DNA of 31,917 bases from CAYJAD01 sp964370305 (lineage in GTDB: Bacteria > Desulfobacterota > Desulfovibrionia > Desulfovibrionales > Desulfovibrionaceae). The position numbers and the translations under genes are program-made. This document shows, piece after piece, positions 22,569 to 30,129 of the stretch (position 1 is its first letter; each line of letters starts with the position of its first letter). The notes beneath the pieces are model-generated. The model ran no database searches, had not been told where the DNA came from, and was given only the letters and a program-made list of their open reading frames with translations. The stretch lies in contig CAYJIU010000014.1 in NCBI GenBank assembly GCA_964370305.1, positions 1-31,917 of the forward strand, read 5' to 3'.

Positions 22569-23018
22569 TTAAAATTGTATGCGGCTTAATTCTTTGTACG
22601 CTTCAATAACCTTACCACGTACAGCCGAAGTGAGGCTCATGGCAACGCTAGCCTTTTGTAAAGTAATCATAAGTTCATGCACGTTTTGGCTACGTCCAGA
22701 AGCAAATTCGTCAATGGCATGAGCTTTAGCATGTTGCAATGATTGCAATTTATTAAATCCAGTGGCCATGGTATCACCAAAAGAATTGGGGTTGGCAGTA
22801 GGCAAGGTTGAAGCCACTTGACTTTTAATAAAGTCTGCATGGGCACCAAAGTTTTCACCCTTATCTACGCTATCGCGCACAAGAGATTGATCAAGCACGT
22901 TGGCAAACACAGTTTTATTGCTATCACCCACTGTGGATTCTTTGAAGTTAGATTCCACCTGACCAAAGTTTTGTAATGCTTTATTATAAGCTTGTATTCC
23001 TACTGCGCTAATACTCAT
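22569..23018 (-). CDS. fliE: Flagellar hook-basal body protein FliE
   Basis: A 149-residue FliE, somewhat longer than the usual 105-115. The conserved C-terminal half is clear (SGRSQNVHELMITLQKASVAM, then SAVRGKVIEAYKELSRIQ). The N-terminal half contains extra Ser/Asn-rich sequence. In the family it links the MS ring to the rod. TAGGAGTG lies before ATG. It sits 14 bp after flgC and 35 bp before fliF. Confidence 0.92.
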   Translation of the reverse strand: MSISAVGIQAYNKALQNFGQVESNFKESTVGDSNKTVFANVLDQSLVRDSVDKGENFGAHADFIKSQVASTLPTANPNSFGDTMATGFNKLQSLQHAKAHAIDEFASGRSQNVHELMITLQKASVAMSLTSAVRGKVIEAYKELSRIQF

Positions 23019-23032
23019 AACTCACTCCTATC

Positions 23033-23470
23033 CTAACGGCCTATTTCTAAAGCCTTTTGATACATTTGCTTTACTGCATCCATGGTAGAAACGTTGGCTT
23101 CATAATTGCGCTGGGCAGTCATTAAGTTAGCCATTTCTTCAACCACGTTGATGTCGGGGTAATAAACATAGCCGTCTGCATTGGCATCGGGATGCCCTGG
23201 CTCATAAACCTGCTTTAAGGGACGACTATCAACAGATACAGCCATAACCCTAACACCTTTTAATTCGCGATCAAGGGCTGAACGCATATGTTTTGAAAAA
23301 GGATCATCCACATCGGTTGCTGCTCTAACCACTGTACGGCGTTGGTATGGGCCGCCCATGGGGGTACGCGTGGTCTTGGCATTGGCCAAGTTCATGGAGA
23401 TTACATTCATCTGAGTGCGGTCTGCGGTTAAAGCAGAGGCACTAATATCGAGTGCTGTCATAAAGTCCAT
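23033..23470 (-). CDS. flgC: Flagellar proximal rod protein FlgC
   Basis: A 145-residue rod protein of normal length. It has the N-terminal rod signature (ALDISASALTADRTQMNVIS, then MNLANAKTTRTP), the GGPYQRRTVV strand and the C-terminal helix VEEMANLMTAQRNYEANVS. Its start overlaps the flgB stop in a TAATG junction, so the two are translationally coupled. Confidence 0.96.
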   Translation of the reverse strand: MDFMTALDISASALTADRTQMNVISMNLANAKTTRTPMGGPYQRRTVVRAATDVDDPFSKHMRSALDRELKGVRVMAVSVDSRPLKQVYEPGHPDANADGYVYYPDINVVEEMANLMTAQRNYEANVSTMDAVKQMYQKALEIGR

Positions 23471-23880
23471 TATTGCTTCCCTTCCTGTATAATGGTTTTA
23501 ATTCCCTCAAAGTTCTTTTGAATAACTTGAGTTAGGGCATTATAATGCAACTGATTCTTGGCAAGCTTAGTCATTTCTTTATCAAGGTTTACCCTATCCT
23601 CACCATGAATTTCCCTCGGTACAAACTTCTTGAACCACTCAGGGCTAAAGTTATCTGCACTAAAGGTAGTTGGCATGTGCGCACCTGAGGTACGCGCCAA
23701 GTTACCATTAAGATCAAGACCTAGAGCTTTTTGAAGTTCGCCTTCAAACTCAAGCTCACGCGGCTTGTATTTAGGGGTATTTACGTTGGCAAGGTTGCTA
23801 TTAATAACGTTTTGGCGTTGCAACTGCATGTCCAAAACCTTACCAACTAAGTGAATTTGTGATGAATATAAACCTTTCAT
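23470..23880 (-). CDS. flgB: Flagellar proximal rod protein FlgB
   Basis: A 136-residue rod protein with the motif NSNLANVNTPKYKPRELEF and the C-terminal NQLHYNALTQVIQKNF. It is the first gene of the basal-body operon flgB-flgC-fliE-fliF-small gene-fliG-fliH-fliI. ATG at 23878-23880 was chosen because an excellent ribosome-binding site, GCAGGAGG, lies 5 nt upstream. A TTG-initiated frame five codons longer would run through that site. A sigma-54 promoter lies about 60 bp upstream. Confidence 0.95.
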   Translation of the reverse strand: MKGLYSSQIHLVGKVLDMQLQRQNVINSNLANVNTPKYKPRELEFEGELQKALGLDLNGNLARTSGAHMPTTFSADNFSPEWFKKFVPREIHGEDRVNLDKEMTKLAKNQLHYNALTQVIQKNFEGIKTIIQEGKQ

Positions 23881-23936
23881 AATAACCTCCTGCAAAGTTT
23901 GACTTCACAGTCTATACATTTATATACACTGGTCTT

Positions 23937-23952
23937 AGCAAAGGTCGTTCCA
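23937..23952 (-). promoter_or_regulatory. Sigma-54 promoter of the flgB operon
   Basis: On the minus strand the sequence TGGAACGACCTTTGCT matches the sigma-54 consensus TGGCACG-N4-TTGCA/T. The invariant GG and GC are exactly 10 bp apart. Transcription should start near 23926, about 45 nt before the flgB ATG. This implies control by RpoN and an enhancer-binding activator (FlrC/FlgR type) encoded elsewhere. An enhancer site was not identified. Confidence 0.85.
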
Positions 23953-24045
23953 AAGTTGTAACTATGGTAAATTAAAAGAAATTTTTGATGTTTTTTGTGG
24001 AAATGTCTGAAAATATAATGTGATGGTCATGTTTTTGACGAAAAA

Positions 24046-24071
24046 CCCAATGTATACACGTATACATTGGG
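24046..24071 (-). terminator. Rho-independent terminator after hypE (end of R3)
   Basis: CCCAATGTATAC / GTATACATTGGG form a perfect 12-bp stem with a 2-nt centre. On the minus strand it is followed by TTTTT. It should keep hypDE transcription from running into the flgB operon. Confidence 0.75.
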
Positions 24072-24158
24072 CTAAGAGTGTTGACCATGTGATTGAGCTT
24101 GAGCGTTGACAGAGTTCTAAATTTTATAAGTGCAATCTTTGCTTGCAATGAATCCACA

Positions 24159-24180
24159 CTTACCATGGGCTTACCATGGG
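24159..24180. repeat. Two tandem copies of an 11-bp repeat
   Basis: CTTACCATGGG occurs twice with no gap (24159-24169 and 24170-24180). Immediately to the right, TTTGCTA (24181-24187) and TAGCAAA (24214-24220) form a 7-bp inverted repeat around an inner CTATGA/TCATAG hairpin (24201-24216). The latter abuts the hypE stop codon. Confidence 0.6.
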
Positions 24181-24220
24181 TTTGCTACGTTAAGCAGCTT
24201 CTATGACCTCTCATAGCAAA

Positions 24221-25249
24221 TTAACAAATTCGCGGAAGCTGATCTCCTTCAAGCATAGATAGTAAACGCCTACCCCCAATATCTGTTTGCATAAGCACTT
24301 GCCCTGCACGAGTCAGGCCATTTTCGGGAGCGTGCACCCTACCCACAATGGTAGAACCTGCCCCATGCGGGCTTTTTTTCATGGCAGTGAGCACGTCTTG
24401 AGCACAGTGTTCAGGCACAATGCAAATTAATTTGCCTTCATTGGCAAGATACAAAGGGTCAAGCCCAAGAAAAGCGCAACCATTACGCACATTTTCATCA
24501 ATAGGCACAAGGCTTTCATCAAGGTGAATACATACGCTAGACTGCGCTGCAATTTCATTTAAAGTGGTAGCAAGCCCACCACGGGTGGGGTCACGTAAAA
24601 CGTGTATATCAGCTTGATTTGGCACAGCTCTTAAAATATTTTCCACCATGAAGTTGAGTGGTGCAGAGTCTGAGGCCACATCACTCACAAAGGATAAACC
24701 CTCACGCTGAGCCATAATGGTTAAACCATGATTGCCCATGGGCCCACTTACCAGCACCACATCCCCCACGCTAGCTCTGTGCCCTGAGGGCGGGTTTTGG
24801 CTTATTATCTCACCTATGCCGGTGGTATTTATAAATATTTTATCACAAGCCCCCTTGGGTACAACCTTGGTATCACCGGTGACAATTTGTACATTAGCCT
24901 CTTTAGCGGCCTTAGCCATATCTGCAACCACCTGTTCTAATGTGTCCATGGAAAGGCCTTCTTCTAAAATGAAAGCGCAACTTAAATATAGTGGTTTTGC
25001 CCCTAACATAGACACATCATTAACAGTACCATGCACGGCCAAGGTGCCAATGCTACCACCGGGGAAAAAAAGTGGCGTTACCGTATATGAATCTGTACTC
25101 ATGGCTATGGGGCCTTGAATATCTAAGAAGGCCGCATCGTCCATTTTTTCTAAAATTTCATTGGAAAAATACTTAAAAAAACATTCACTAATGAGCCTTT
25201 GCGATGCCCTACCCCCACTGCCATAGTCTAGTAAGATGGTTTTTTTCAT
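24221..25249 (-). CDS. hypE: Hydrogenase maturation protein HypE
   Basis: A 342-residue protein of the PurM/ThiL-like family. HypE accepts a carbamoyl group from HypF on its C-terminal cysteine and dehydrates it, using ATP, to a thiocyanate. This is the source of the cyanide ligands of [NiFe] hydrogenase. The protein ends in PRIC, with the required terminal Cys342. ATP-binding features are present: LLDYGSGGRASQRLI at the N-terminus, MSTDSYTVTPLFFPGGSIG and the VVLVSGPMGNHGL segment. It starts 9 bp after the hypD stop, so the pair is an operon. Confidence 0.95.
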   Translation of the reverse strand: MKKTILLDYGSGGRASQRLISECFFKYFSNEILEKMDDAAFLDIQGPIAMSTDSYTVTPLFFPGGSIGTLAVHGTVNDVSMLGAKPLYLSCAFILEEGLSMDTLEQVVADMAKAAKEANVQIVTGDTKVVPKGACDKIFINTTGIGEIISQNPPSGHRASVGDVVLVSGPMGNHGLTIMAQREGLSFVSDVASDSAPLNFMVENILRAVPNQADIHVLRDPTRGGLATTLNEIAAQSSVCIHLDESLVPIDENVRNGCAFLGLDPLYLANEGKLICIVPEHCAQDVLTAMKKSPHGAGSTIVGRVHAPENGLTRAGQVLMQTDIGGRRLLSMLEGDQLPRIC

Positions 25250-25258
25250 TATAACACC

Positions 25259-26347
25259 TTAATTGATTTTATATTTAAAGTACGCTGCACAAGACCCCTC
25301 GGTGGAGACCATACACGGGCCCACAGGCTTTGCTGGTGTACAAGCCTTAGCAAAGAGCGGACAGTCAGGCGGTGCCAATTTACCCTTTAATACATCACCA
25401 CAGCGACAGCCGCTAATGCTTTTTACTTGAGGTAAACTCAGCCCAAGGCGCGCTACAGCGTCCATATCAGAGAAAGCCTCACTAATAGCCAAACCACTTT
25501 CAGGTATTGCCCCAATGCCACGCCACAAAGCCGTACTAGGCACAAAGACTTGCTCAAGTATTGCTCTGGCACGGGGGTTTCCGTCATTATCTACAGCTCG
25601 AATATAAGCATTTTGTACTTTATTTTCGCCACCTTGCAGCTGCTCAGCCATCATGCACAACGCGAGCAAAATATCTGCGGCATCAAAGCCTGCCACAATG
25701 CCCGGCGTTTTGTACTCTTCTAAAAATTTGTAAGGTTCAAGGCCAAGTATGGTGGAAACGTGACCGGGCAAAAGAAAGGCATCCACAGCACACTCAGCAT
25801 CATCTAAAAGTACGCGCAAGGCTGGCGGTACCAATTTATGACAAGAAAAAATTAATAAATTTTTCACACCTTGCTGCCTAGCCATGAGCATGGTTCCGGC
25901 TACGGTGGGAGCTGTTGTTTCAAAGCCAACACCCAAAAAAACTACATGGTCATTGGGGTTATTCTTGGCTAAATTTATGGCATCCAAGGGTGAATACACA
26001 ACCTCTACTCTAGCACCCTCTGCCATGGCATGCTTTAAGCTTGTGCCCTTGGGCCCGGGGATGCGCAATAAATCTCCAAACGTTGCAACGATGACTCCAT
26101 CACGACCAGCTAAATCTAAAAATGCGGCAACCTCAGCATCATGAGTCACACAAACTGGACACCCAGGCCCTGAAAGATGCGTTATGTTGGCAGGCAAAAT
26201 ATCTCGCAAACCACTATGAAAAATAGCAACAGTATGGGTGCCGCAAACTTCCATAAAGCGTAGTTCTTTGTCCCCAAGGGTTTGTTTAAGTTTTTCCAAA
26301 AGGGGGCGACAAGTTTCCGGATTTTTAAAGTCACGTGTATAATCCAT
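25259..26347 (-). CDS. hypD: Hydrogenase maturation protein HypD
   Basis: A 362-residue iron-sulfur protein that, with HypC, assembles the Fe(CN)2CO unit of [NiFe] hydrogenase. The conserved motifs are present: CGTHT (Cys35), GPGCPVC (Cys63 and Cys66), GFETTAPT, and the C-terminal cluster region with GCRCGDVL, CPLFAKAC and GPCMVSTEGSC (Cys345 and Cys353). Length and layout are standard. It is the first gene of hypD-hypE. No hypC-like frame (a protein of about 80 residues starting MCLA) lies upstream, where one is often found. Confidence 0.95.
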   Translation of the reverse strand: MDYTRDFKNPETCRPLLEKLKQTLGDKELRFMEVCGTHTVAIFHSGLRDILPANITHLSGPGCPVCVTHDAEVAAFLDLAGRDGVIVATFGDLLRIPGPKGTSLKHAMAEGARVEVVYSPLDAINLAKNNPNDHVVFLGVGFETTAPTVAGTMLMARQQGVKNLLIFSCHKLVPPALRVLLDDAECAVDAFLLPGHVSTILGLEPYKFLEEYKTPGIVAGFDAADILLALCMMAEQLQGGENKVQNAYIRAVDNDGNPRARAILEQVFVPSTALWRGIGAIPESGLAISEAFSDMDAVARLGLSLPQVKSISGCRCGDVLKGKLAPPDCPLFAKACTPAKPVGPCMVSTEGSCAAYFKYKIN

Positions 26348-26394
26348 ACTCAGCCTCTGTGTTAAAAATATTTTTATCTACATAGTAAAACCCC

Positions 26395-26540
26395 TGCACA
26401 ATGAGCTGTACAGGTGATTTAGACTTCAAATTTGCTTTGCAAATTTATGCCGCTTGCGAAAACAAGTCTTCGAGCAACAATACACGAAAATCAATCATTT
26501 AATGTATGCCATCTCATCACTATTGTCTAGTGCTTGATGA
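26395..26540 (+). repeat. Structured intergenic element, copy R4 (5' half conserved)
   Basis: On the plus strand: an outer hairpin (CCTGCACA...TGTACAGG, one mismatch, 26392-26413); a GAC linker; stem I as AAATTTGC-TTT-GCAAATTT (26428-26446); the conserved GCCGC (26449-26453); a stem II-like TTGC/GCAA pairing; and CACGAAAATCAATCATTTAA (26483-26502), which nearly matches the same linker of R1 and R2. Stem III is replaced by CACTA/TAGTG (26518-26532), still enclosed by an ATCAA/TTGAT pairing like P3. Stem IV and the terminal hairpin are missing. It lies between divergent hypD and the glycosyltransferase gene at 26630. Confidence 0.5.
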
Positions 26541-26629
26541 AAATGCAAAAAACAAATCTTTTACAAAAATGAAATATTTTGATAGTAGCTACTTGTGCAT
26601 TAAGCACGAATTCAATACACGAGGGAACT

Positions 26630-27811
26630 ATGAATTTTCTTTTTGTTCACCATAATTTTCCAGCACAATTTCATAAAATAGCAGAGACATTGGCCCAAGA
26701 CCCCAATAATAAAGTATATTTTCTATCTCTTTTTAAGCGTCGTAAAGATCTTTTTGCCAAAGGCGTTGAATGGCTACAAATAAGAAGCAATTCTAAAGAT
26801 TTATCAAAAATTACCCAATATGAGCAATCATTAATTTTTGCCGATAGCCAGCTAAAGCTCAGACAAAATGGCCTAAATGTAGATGTAGTTCATGGTCATG
26901 CCAACTTTGGTACTATAAATTATAGCAAGGAAATATTCCCCAATGCTAGACAAACAGGTTTTTTTGAGTGGTTTTACTCCCCAGAAACAGAAAAAGAAAT
27001 CCACTACACAGCACCCACCCAGCCTTTGGGGTTAAATATTCAACAAAGACAGTGTAGTATCATCAGCGTTGGGGCATTAGATATGGTGGATTTAGCCATA
27101 TCTGCTACAGAGTGGCAAAAAGCCCAATTCCCCAAAGAATATCATAATAAAATAGAGTGTATACATAATGGTATTGATACAGAATATTTTAAACCGGGCC
27201 CCCCTCAAGCCTTGCCTGAAAATATAGCAAAGTTACAGGGGAAGGAGATTGTAACCTATACCGCTCGTTCATTGGAACCTCATCGTGGATTTTTATCATT
27301 TTACCGCAGTATTCCACACATTTTGGCAGAACGCCCCAATGCCCATGTAATCATTGTGGGGGATGAAAAGCAAACCTACTCAGCCCCACTGCCCAACGAC
27401 AAAACATACTTACAAATGATGCAAGAAGAAGTACAAGTTGATTTATCCCGAGTGCATTTTCTGCCTCTTGTGGGTTATGATATTTATAAATCCATCCTGC
27501 AAATGTCTTCTGTTCACATATATTTAACTGTTCCTTTTACTCTTTCTTGGTCGCTATTAGAGTCCATGAGTTGTGGGTGCACCATGGTTGTATCCGACAC
27601 TCCACCAGTACAAGAGGTAGTAAAGCATGAAGAAAATGCTTTGCTTACTGATTTTCATGATGAAAGAAAGATTGCAGACACCGTTTGCCGTGCGCTAAAA
27701 GACCATGCTGAGCTTGAGCATTTGCGCACCAATGCCCGTAAAACCGTGCTTGAAAATTATGATGAAAAACTATTAATACCTAAATATATAGCGGCATTAA
27801 AAGGTGAGTAA
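26630..27811 (+). CDS. GT4-type glycosyltransferase
   Basis: A 393-residue GT-B-fold glycosyltransferase, soluble or peripheral. The N-terminal Rossmann half starts FLFVHHNFPAQF, a pattern typical of the Glyco_trans_4_3-type N-domain. The C-terminal half has a Glycos_transf_1-type nucleotide-sugar site: ESMSCGCTMVVSDTPPVQEVV, with a glutamate where retaining GT4 enzymes carry their E-x7-E motif. ATG at 26630 was chosen because GAGGGA precedes it; a longer TTG frame adds 17 unlikely residues. It is the first gene of a glycan locus. Donor and acceptor are unknown. Confidence 0.82.
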   Translation: MNFLFVHHNFPAQFHKIAETLAQDPNNKVYFLSLFKRRKDLFAKGVEWLQIRSNSKDLSKITQYEQSLIFADSQLKLRQNGLNVDVVHGHANFGTINYSKEIFPNARQTGFFEWFYSPETEKEIHYTAPTQPLGLNIQQRQCSIISVGALDMVDLAISATEWQKAQFPKEYHNKIECIHNGIDTEYFKPGPPQALPENIAKLQGKEIVTYTARSLEPHRGFLSFYRSIPHILAERPNAHVIIVGDEKQTYSAPLPNDKTYLQMMQEEVQVDLSRVHFLPLVGYDIYKSILQMSSVHIYLTVPFTLSWSLLESMSCGCTMVVSDTPPVQEVVKHEENALLTDFHDERKIADTVCRALKDHAELEHLRTNARKTVLENYDEKLLIPKYIAALKGE

Positions 27812-27826
27812 TAACCTGATATTTGC

Positions 27827-28483
27827 ATGTTAAAGTATTCCATCATCATACCCAGCCGCGGCGATAGACCAAAAGCCCTTGCCCTTGCTTTAGACTCAAT
27901 ACTGGCCGCGCGTGATTTTGCTAATTTGCCTGCTGAAAGCATTGAAGTTTTAATAGGTTTTGATGGCGTAAAGGGTGAGCGTGTGCGCATTGAAGCAGGG
28001 ATTAAATACTATGACCTCCCTAGCAATAATGACTTTGGTAATGCCATTAGGCATGCCCTACTCAAAGCATCCAAGGGCAAGCGAATTATATTTTTAGATG
28101 ATGACAATATACTTACCAAGGAAGCGTTTTGTATTTATGAAGCGCATGCAAATTCAGATATGCTTATTGCGCGTATTGATGTGTCCAATGCTCACGATAT
28201 ACCATATTTACCTATAGAAGACGAAAATAAACCCATTATACGTCCCACCAATATTGACCCCTTGTGCCTATGTCTTAGCCGTGAGCTGGTAGTTGTTATT
28301 TGCCAAGGCTGGCTTGGTGAAAAATACGAAGCAGACTATACAAATATTCTGCGCTACTCCCGCCGTGCAAAAAATATATGTATTATTCAAGATATAGTGG
28401 GTATATACGATGCTGGGCGTGGGCTTGATGATGCATTAAACTTTCGCCAAAAGGCCTTGCTGCAAAAGCAAGTAAAACCATAA
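27827..28483 (+). CDS. GT2-like (GT-A fold) glycosyltransferase, compact
   Basis: A 218-residue protein with a GT-A pattern: the N-terminal strand YSIIIPSRGDRP, the nucleotide-binding region SIEVLIGFDG and the metal-binding KRIIFLDDDN (the D-x-D region). It is short for GT2 enzymes and has no membrane helix. It follows the GT4 gene by 15 bp and has only a weak ribosome-binding site, which suggests translational coupling. The substrate is unknown. Confidence 0.7.
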   Translation: MLKYSIIIPSRGDRPKALALALDSILAARDFANLPAESIEVLIGFDGVKGERVRIEAGIKYYDLPSNNDFGNAIRHALLKASKGKRIIFLDDDNILTKEAFCIYEAHANSDMLIARIDVSNAHDIPYLPIEDENKPIIRPTNIDPLCLCLSRELVVVICQGWLGEKYEADYTNILRYSRRAKNICIIQDIVGIYDAGRGLDDALNFRQKALLQKQVKP

Positions 28484-28499
28484 ATCCCAAGACAAATAC

Positions 28500-28877
28500 G
28501 TGAATACATTTATTAAATATTTTATTGTAGCCGTATTGGGGCTTGGCATAGACTACATATCTGTATTGATAGCTTTAGAGTGCGGTGTTCCTTATCAAAT
28601 TGCGTTATTGCTTGGCGTTATTTTGGGAGGGATTGTTATTTTCTTGCTGCAAACTTTTTGGGTATTTAAGACAGAAAAAAATCCATTTTCACTTGGGCGC
28701 ATTATCAGCTCTTTAAGCGGCCCCTGCCTTGTATATGTCATTCGCTTTCTAGTTATGTATATATGGTATTCCATGGAAATTGGCACACAATGGGAATATC
28801 TAGCCCTACTTTGCGCCTATGGCATATCCTTTATATGTAATTTTGTATTTCAAAAATATTTCTATACTAAATTTTAA
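28500..28877 (+). CDS. GtrA-like membrane protein
   Basis: A 125-residue integral membrane protein with four predicted helices (near 5-25, 32-52, 68-88 and 97-118). Length and the motif RIISSLSGPCLVYVIRFLVMY fit the GtrA/DPMS-type family, which helps flip undecaprenyl-phosphate-linked sugars. The start is GTG at 28500. It is encoded 16 bp after the GT2-like gene. Its stop is only 3 bp from the stop of the convergent GtrB-like gene. Confidence 0.75.
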   Translation: MNTFIKYFIVAVLGLGIDYISVLIALECGVPYQIALLLGVILGGIVIFLLQTFWVFKTEKNPFSLGRIISSLSGPCLVYVIRFLVMYIWYSMEIGTQWEYLALLCAYGISFICNFVFQKYFYTKF

Positions 28878-28880
28878 GCA

Positions 28881-29885
28881 TTAGGCCGTATACCTAGCTT
28901 TAGCATGCATCTTAAAAGTATTTTCGGTAATGGCCGCATGCTGCTGAGTTGAAGCATCAAGTATAAGCCCCACCGACATTAAATTTGTTGCAATAATTTC
29001 TAAAGCAGCCGCTAAAATAGCCGTAGGTACTTTTTTTATAAATCCTGTTTGCATGAACTCAAGCACCACCGGTATACCCAAAACAAGACCAAGAATACAA
29101 AAAAATGCTGCAATAACACTAAAAAAACTCAACGGTCGATAAAAACGCATAATACGAAATATGGTCAAAAGCACACTAATACCGTCATATAGTGTTGAAA
29201 GCTTTGAAAATGAGCCCTCAGGCCTATCTTGATAACGAATGGGAATTTCCACACAGCGCAAGCGCGCTCTGGCGGCAAAAAGGCTAATATCTGTCTCAAG
29301 CTGAAAGCCTTCCACAAGCAAAGGATAGCTACGCACTAAAGGCGCGCTTAAGGCTCTATAACCAGTCATAATATCATTAAAATTAGACTTTCCGACTAAA
29401 TTTACCAATCTCTGTACAAGATGATTGCCAAAGTTATGTAAGGGTCGCTTATTTTCAGATTTATAATCCCCACCGGATATTCTATCACCAATGACCATAT
29501 CTGCTTCATTTTGCAAAATTGGCAAAAGCATTTCGGCTGCTTGACTGGCAGGATAGGTGCAATCAGCATCTGCCAATAAATAGGCTTTGGCATCAACCTC
29601 AATAAAAGCGCGCCTTACAGCGTTCCCCTTCCCCTTTCGTGCTTCAAACAAGACTGTACCGGGGATATTATGTTCCTGCATGGCCAGCTTAGCCTTAGCT
29701 TGAGTATCATCAGTGGAATTATTATCCACAACATAGATGCGGGCCGCAGGCAAGGCCTCATGAAAGGCAAGCAATGTTTCAACTACGGTGAGGGATTCAT
29801 TATAAGCAGGGAGAATAATAGCAATATGTTTTTGCACATCAAGAGCAATATCAAATGGTGCAGTTTCATTATATATCTTAGTCAT
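28881..29885 (-). CDS. GtrB-like polyprenyl-phosphate glycosyltransferase (GT2 plus membrane helices)
   Basis: A 334-residue enzyme. The N-terminal domain is a GT2 family synthase: IAIILPAYNES, VVDNNSTDDT, the metal-binding LADADCTYP (D106 and D108) and the acceptor region DIMTGYRALS. Two C-terminal transmembrane helices follow (FFSVIAAFFCILGLVLGIP and TAILAAALEIIATNLMSVGLI). This layout is typical of enzymes that load a sugar on undecaprenyl phosphate (GtrB, DPM1-like). ATG at 29885 was chosen because GGAGAG precedes it; a TTG eleven codons earlier is weaker. It is convergent with the GtrA-like gene and divergent from the 543-residue membrane protein. Confidence 0.82.
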   Translation of the reverse strand: MTKIYNETAPFDIALDVQKHIAIILPAYNESLTVVETLLAFHEALPAARIYVVDNNSTDDTQAKAKLAMQEHNIPGTVLFEARKGKGNAVRRAFIEVDAKAYLLADADCTYPASQAAEMLLPILQNEADMVIGDRISGGDYKSENKRPLHNFGNHLVQRLVNLVGKSNFNDIMTGYRALSAPLVRSYPLLVEGFQLETDISLFAARARLRCVEIPIRYQDRPEGSFSKLSTLYDGISVLLTIFRIMRFYRPLSFFSVIAAFFCILGLVLGIPVVLEFMQTGFIKKVPTAILAAALEIIATNLMSVGLILDASTQQHAAITENTFKMHAKARYTA

Positions 29886-29926
29886 AATCTCTCCGCTTTT
29901 ACGCAAATAGTTAAGCAACGAAACAT

Positions 29927-29953
29927 ATTATATACAATTTACCCCCTTGGCAA
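29927..29953 (-). promoter_or_regulatory. Candidate promoter of the GtrB-like gene
   Basis: On the minus strand a perfect TATAAT (29927-29932) is preceded by TTGCCA (29948-29953). The spacer is only 15 bp, shorter than ideal. The -35 region sits in a CCAAGG-rich segment with a repeated CCAAGG word. It lies about 45 bp upstream of the chosen start. Confidence 0.45.
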
Positions 29954-30075
29954 GCCTTGGGTGACAATGATTTCCACCTACGTGCAAAGCTTATTTGATT
30001 AATAACATTAAGACATTACACATAAAAACAAAATAAAACCATGTATTAAATGCGAAATTACACACTTTAATCTCA

Positions 30076-30104
30076 TTGCATCAAGTCAATAAAAAAGCTA
30101 GAAT
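30076..30104 (+). promoter_or_regulatory. Sigma-70-type promoter of the 543-residue membrane protein
   Basis: TTGCAT (30076-30081) and TAGAAT (30099-30104) are separated by 17 bp; each matches 5 of 6 consensus positions. Transcription would start near 30111, about 20 nt before ATG. Together with the promoter at 29927-29953 it makes this a divergent promoter region. Confidence 0.6.
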
Positions 30105-30129
30105 GAGCAAAATATGAGTTAAATTTCTT

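Larger units (their letters stand above)
24046..24180 (-). repeat. Structured intergenic element, copy R3 (diverged)
   Basis: Read on the minus strand: TTGCAAGCAAAGATTGCA, resembling stem III of R1 and R2 (GCAAGTAAATTGC); a degenerate stem IV region in which GTCAACGCTC and GTCAACACTC occur as near repeats; the conserved box CAACACTCTTA; and then a perfect 12-bp terminal hairpin. Stems I, II and P3 are not recognisable; two 11-bp tandem repeats lie there instead. It is downstream of hypE in the same orientation and about 95 bp upstream of the sigma-54 promoter of flgB. Confidence 0.5.
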
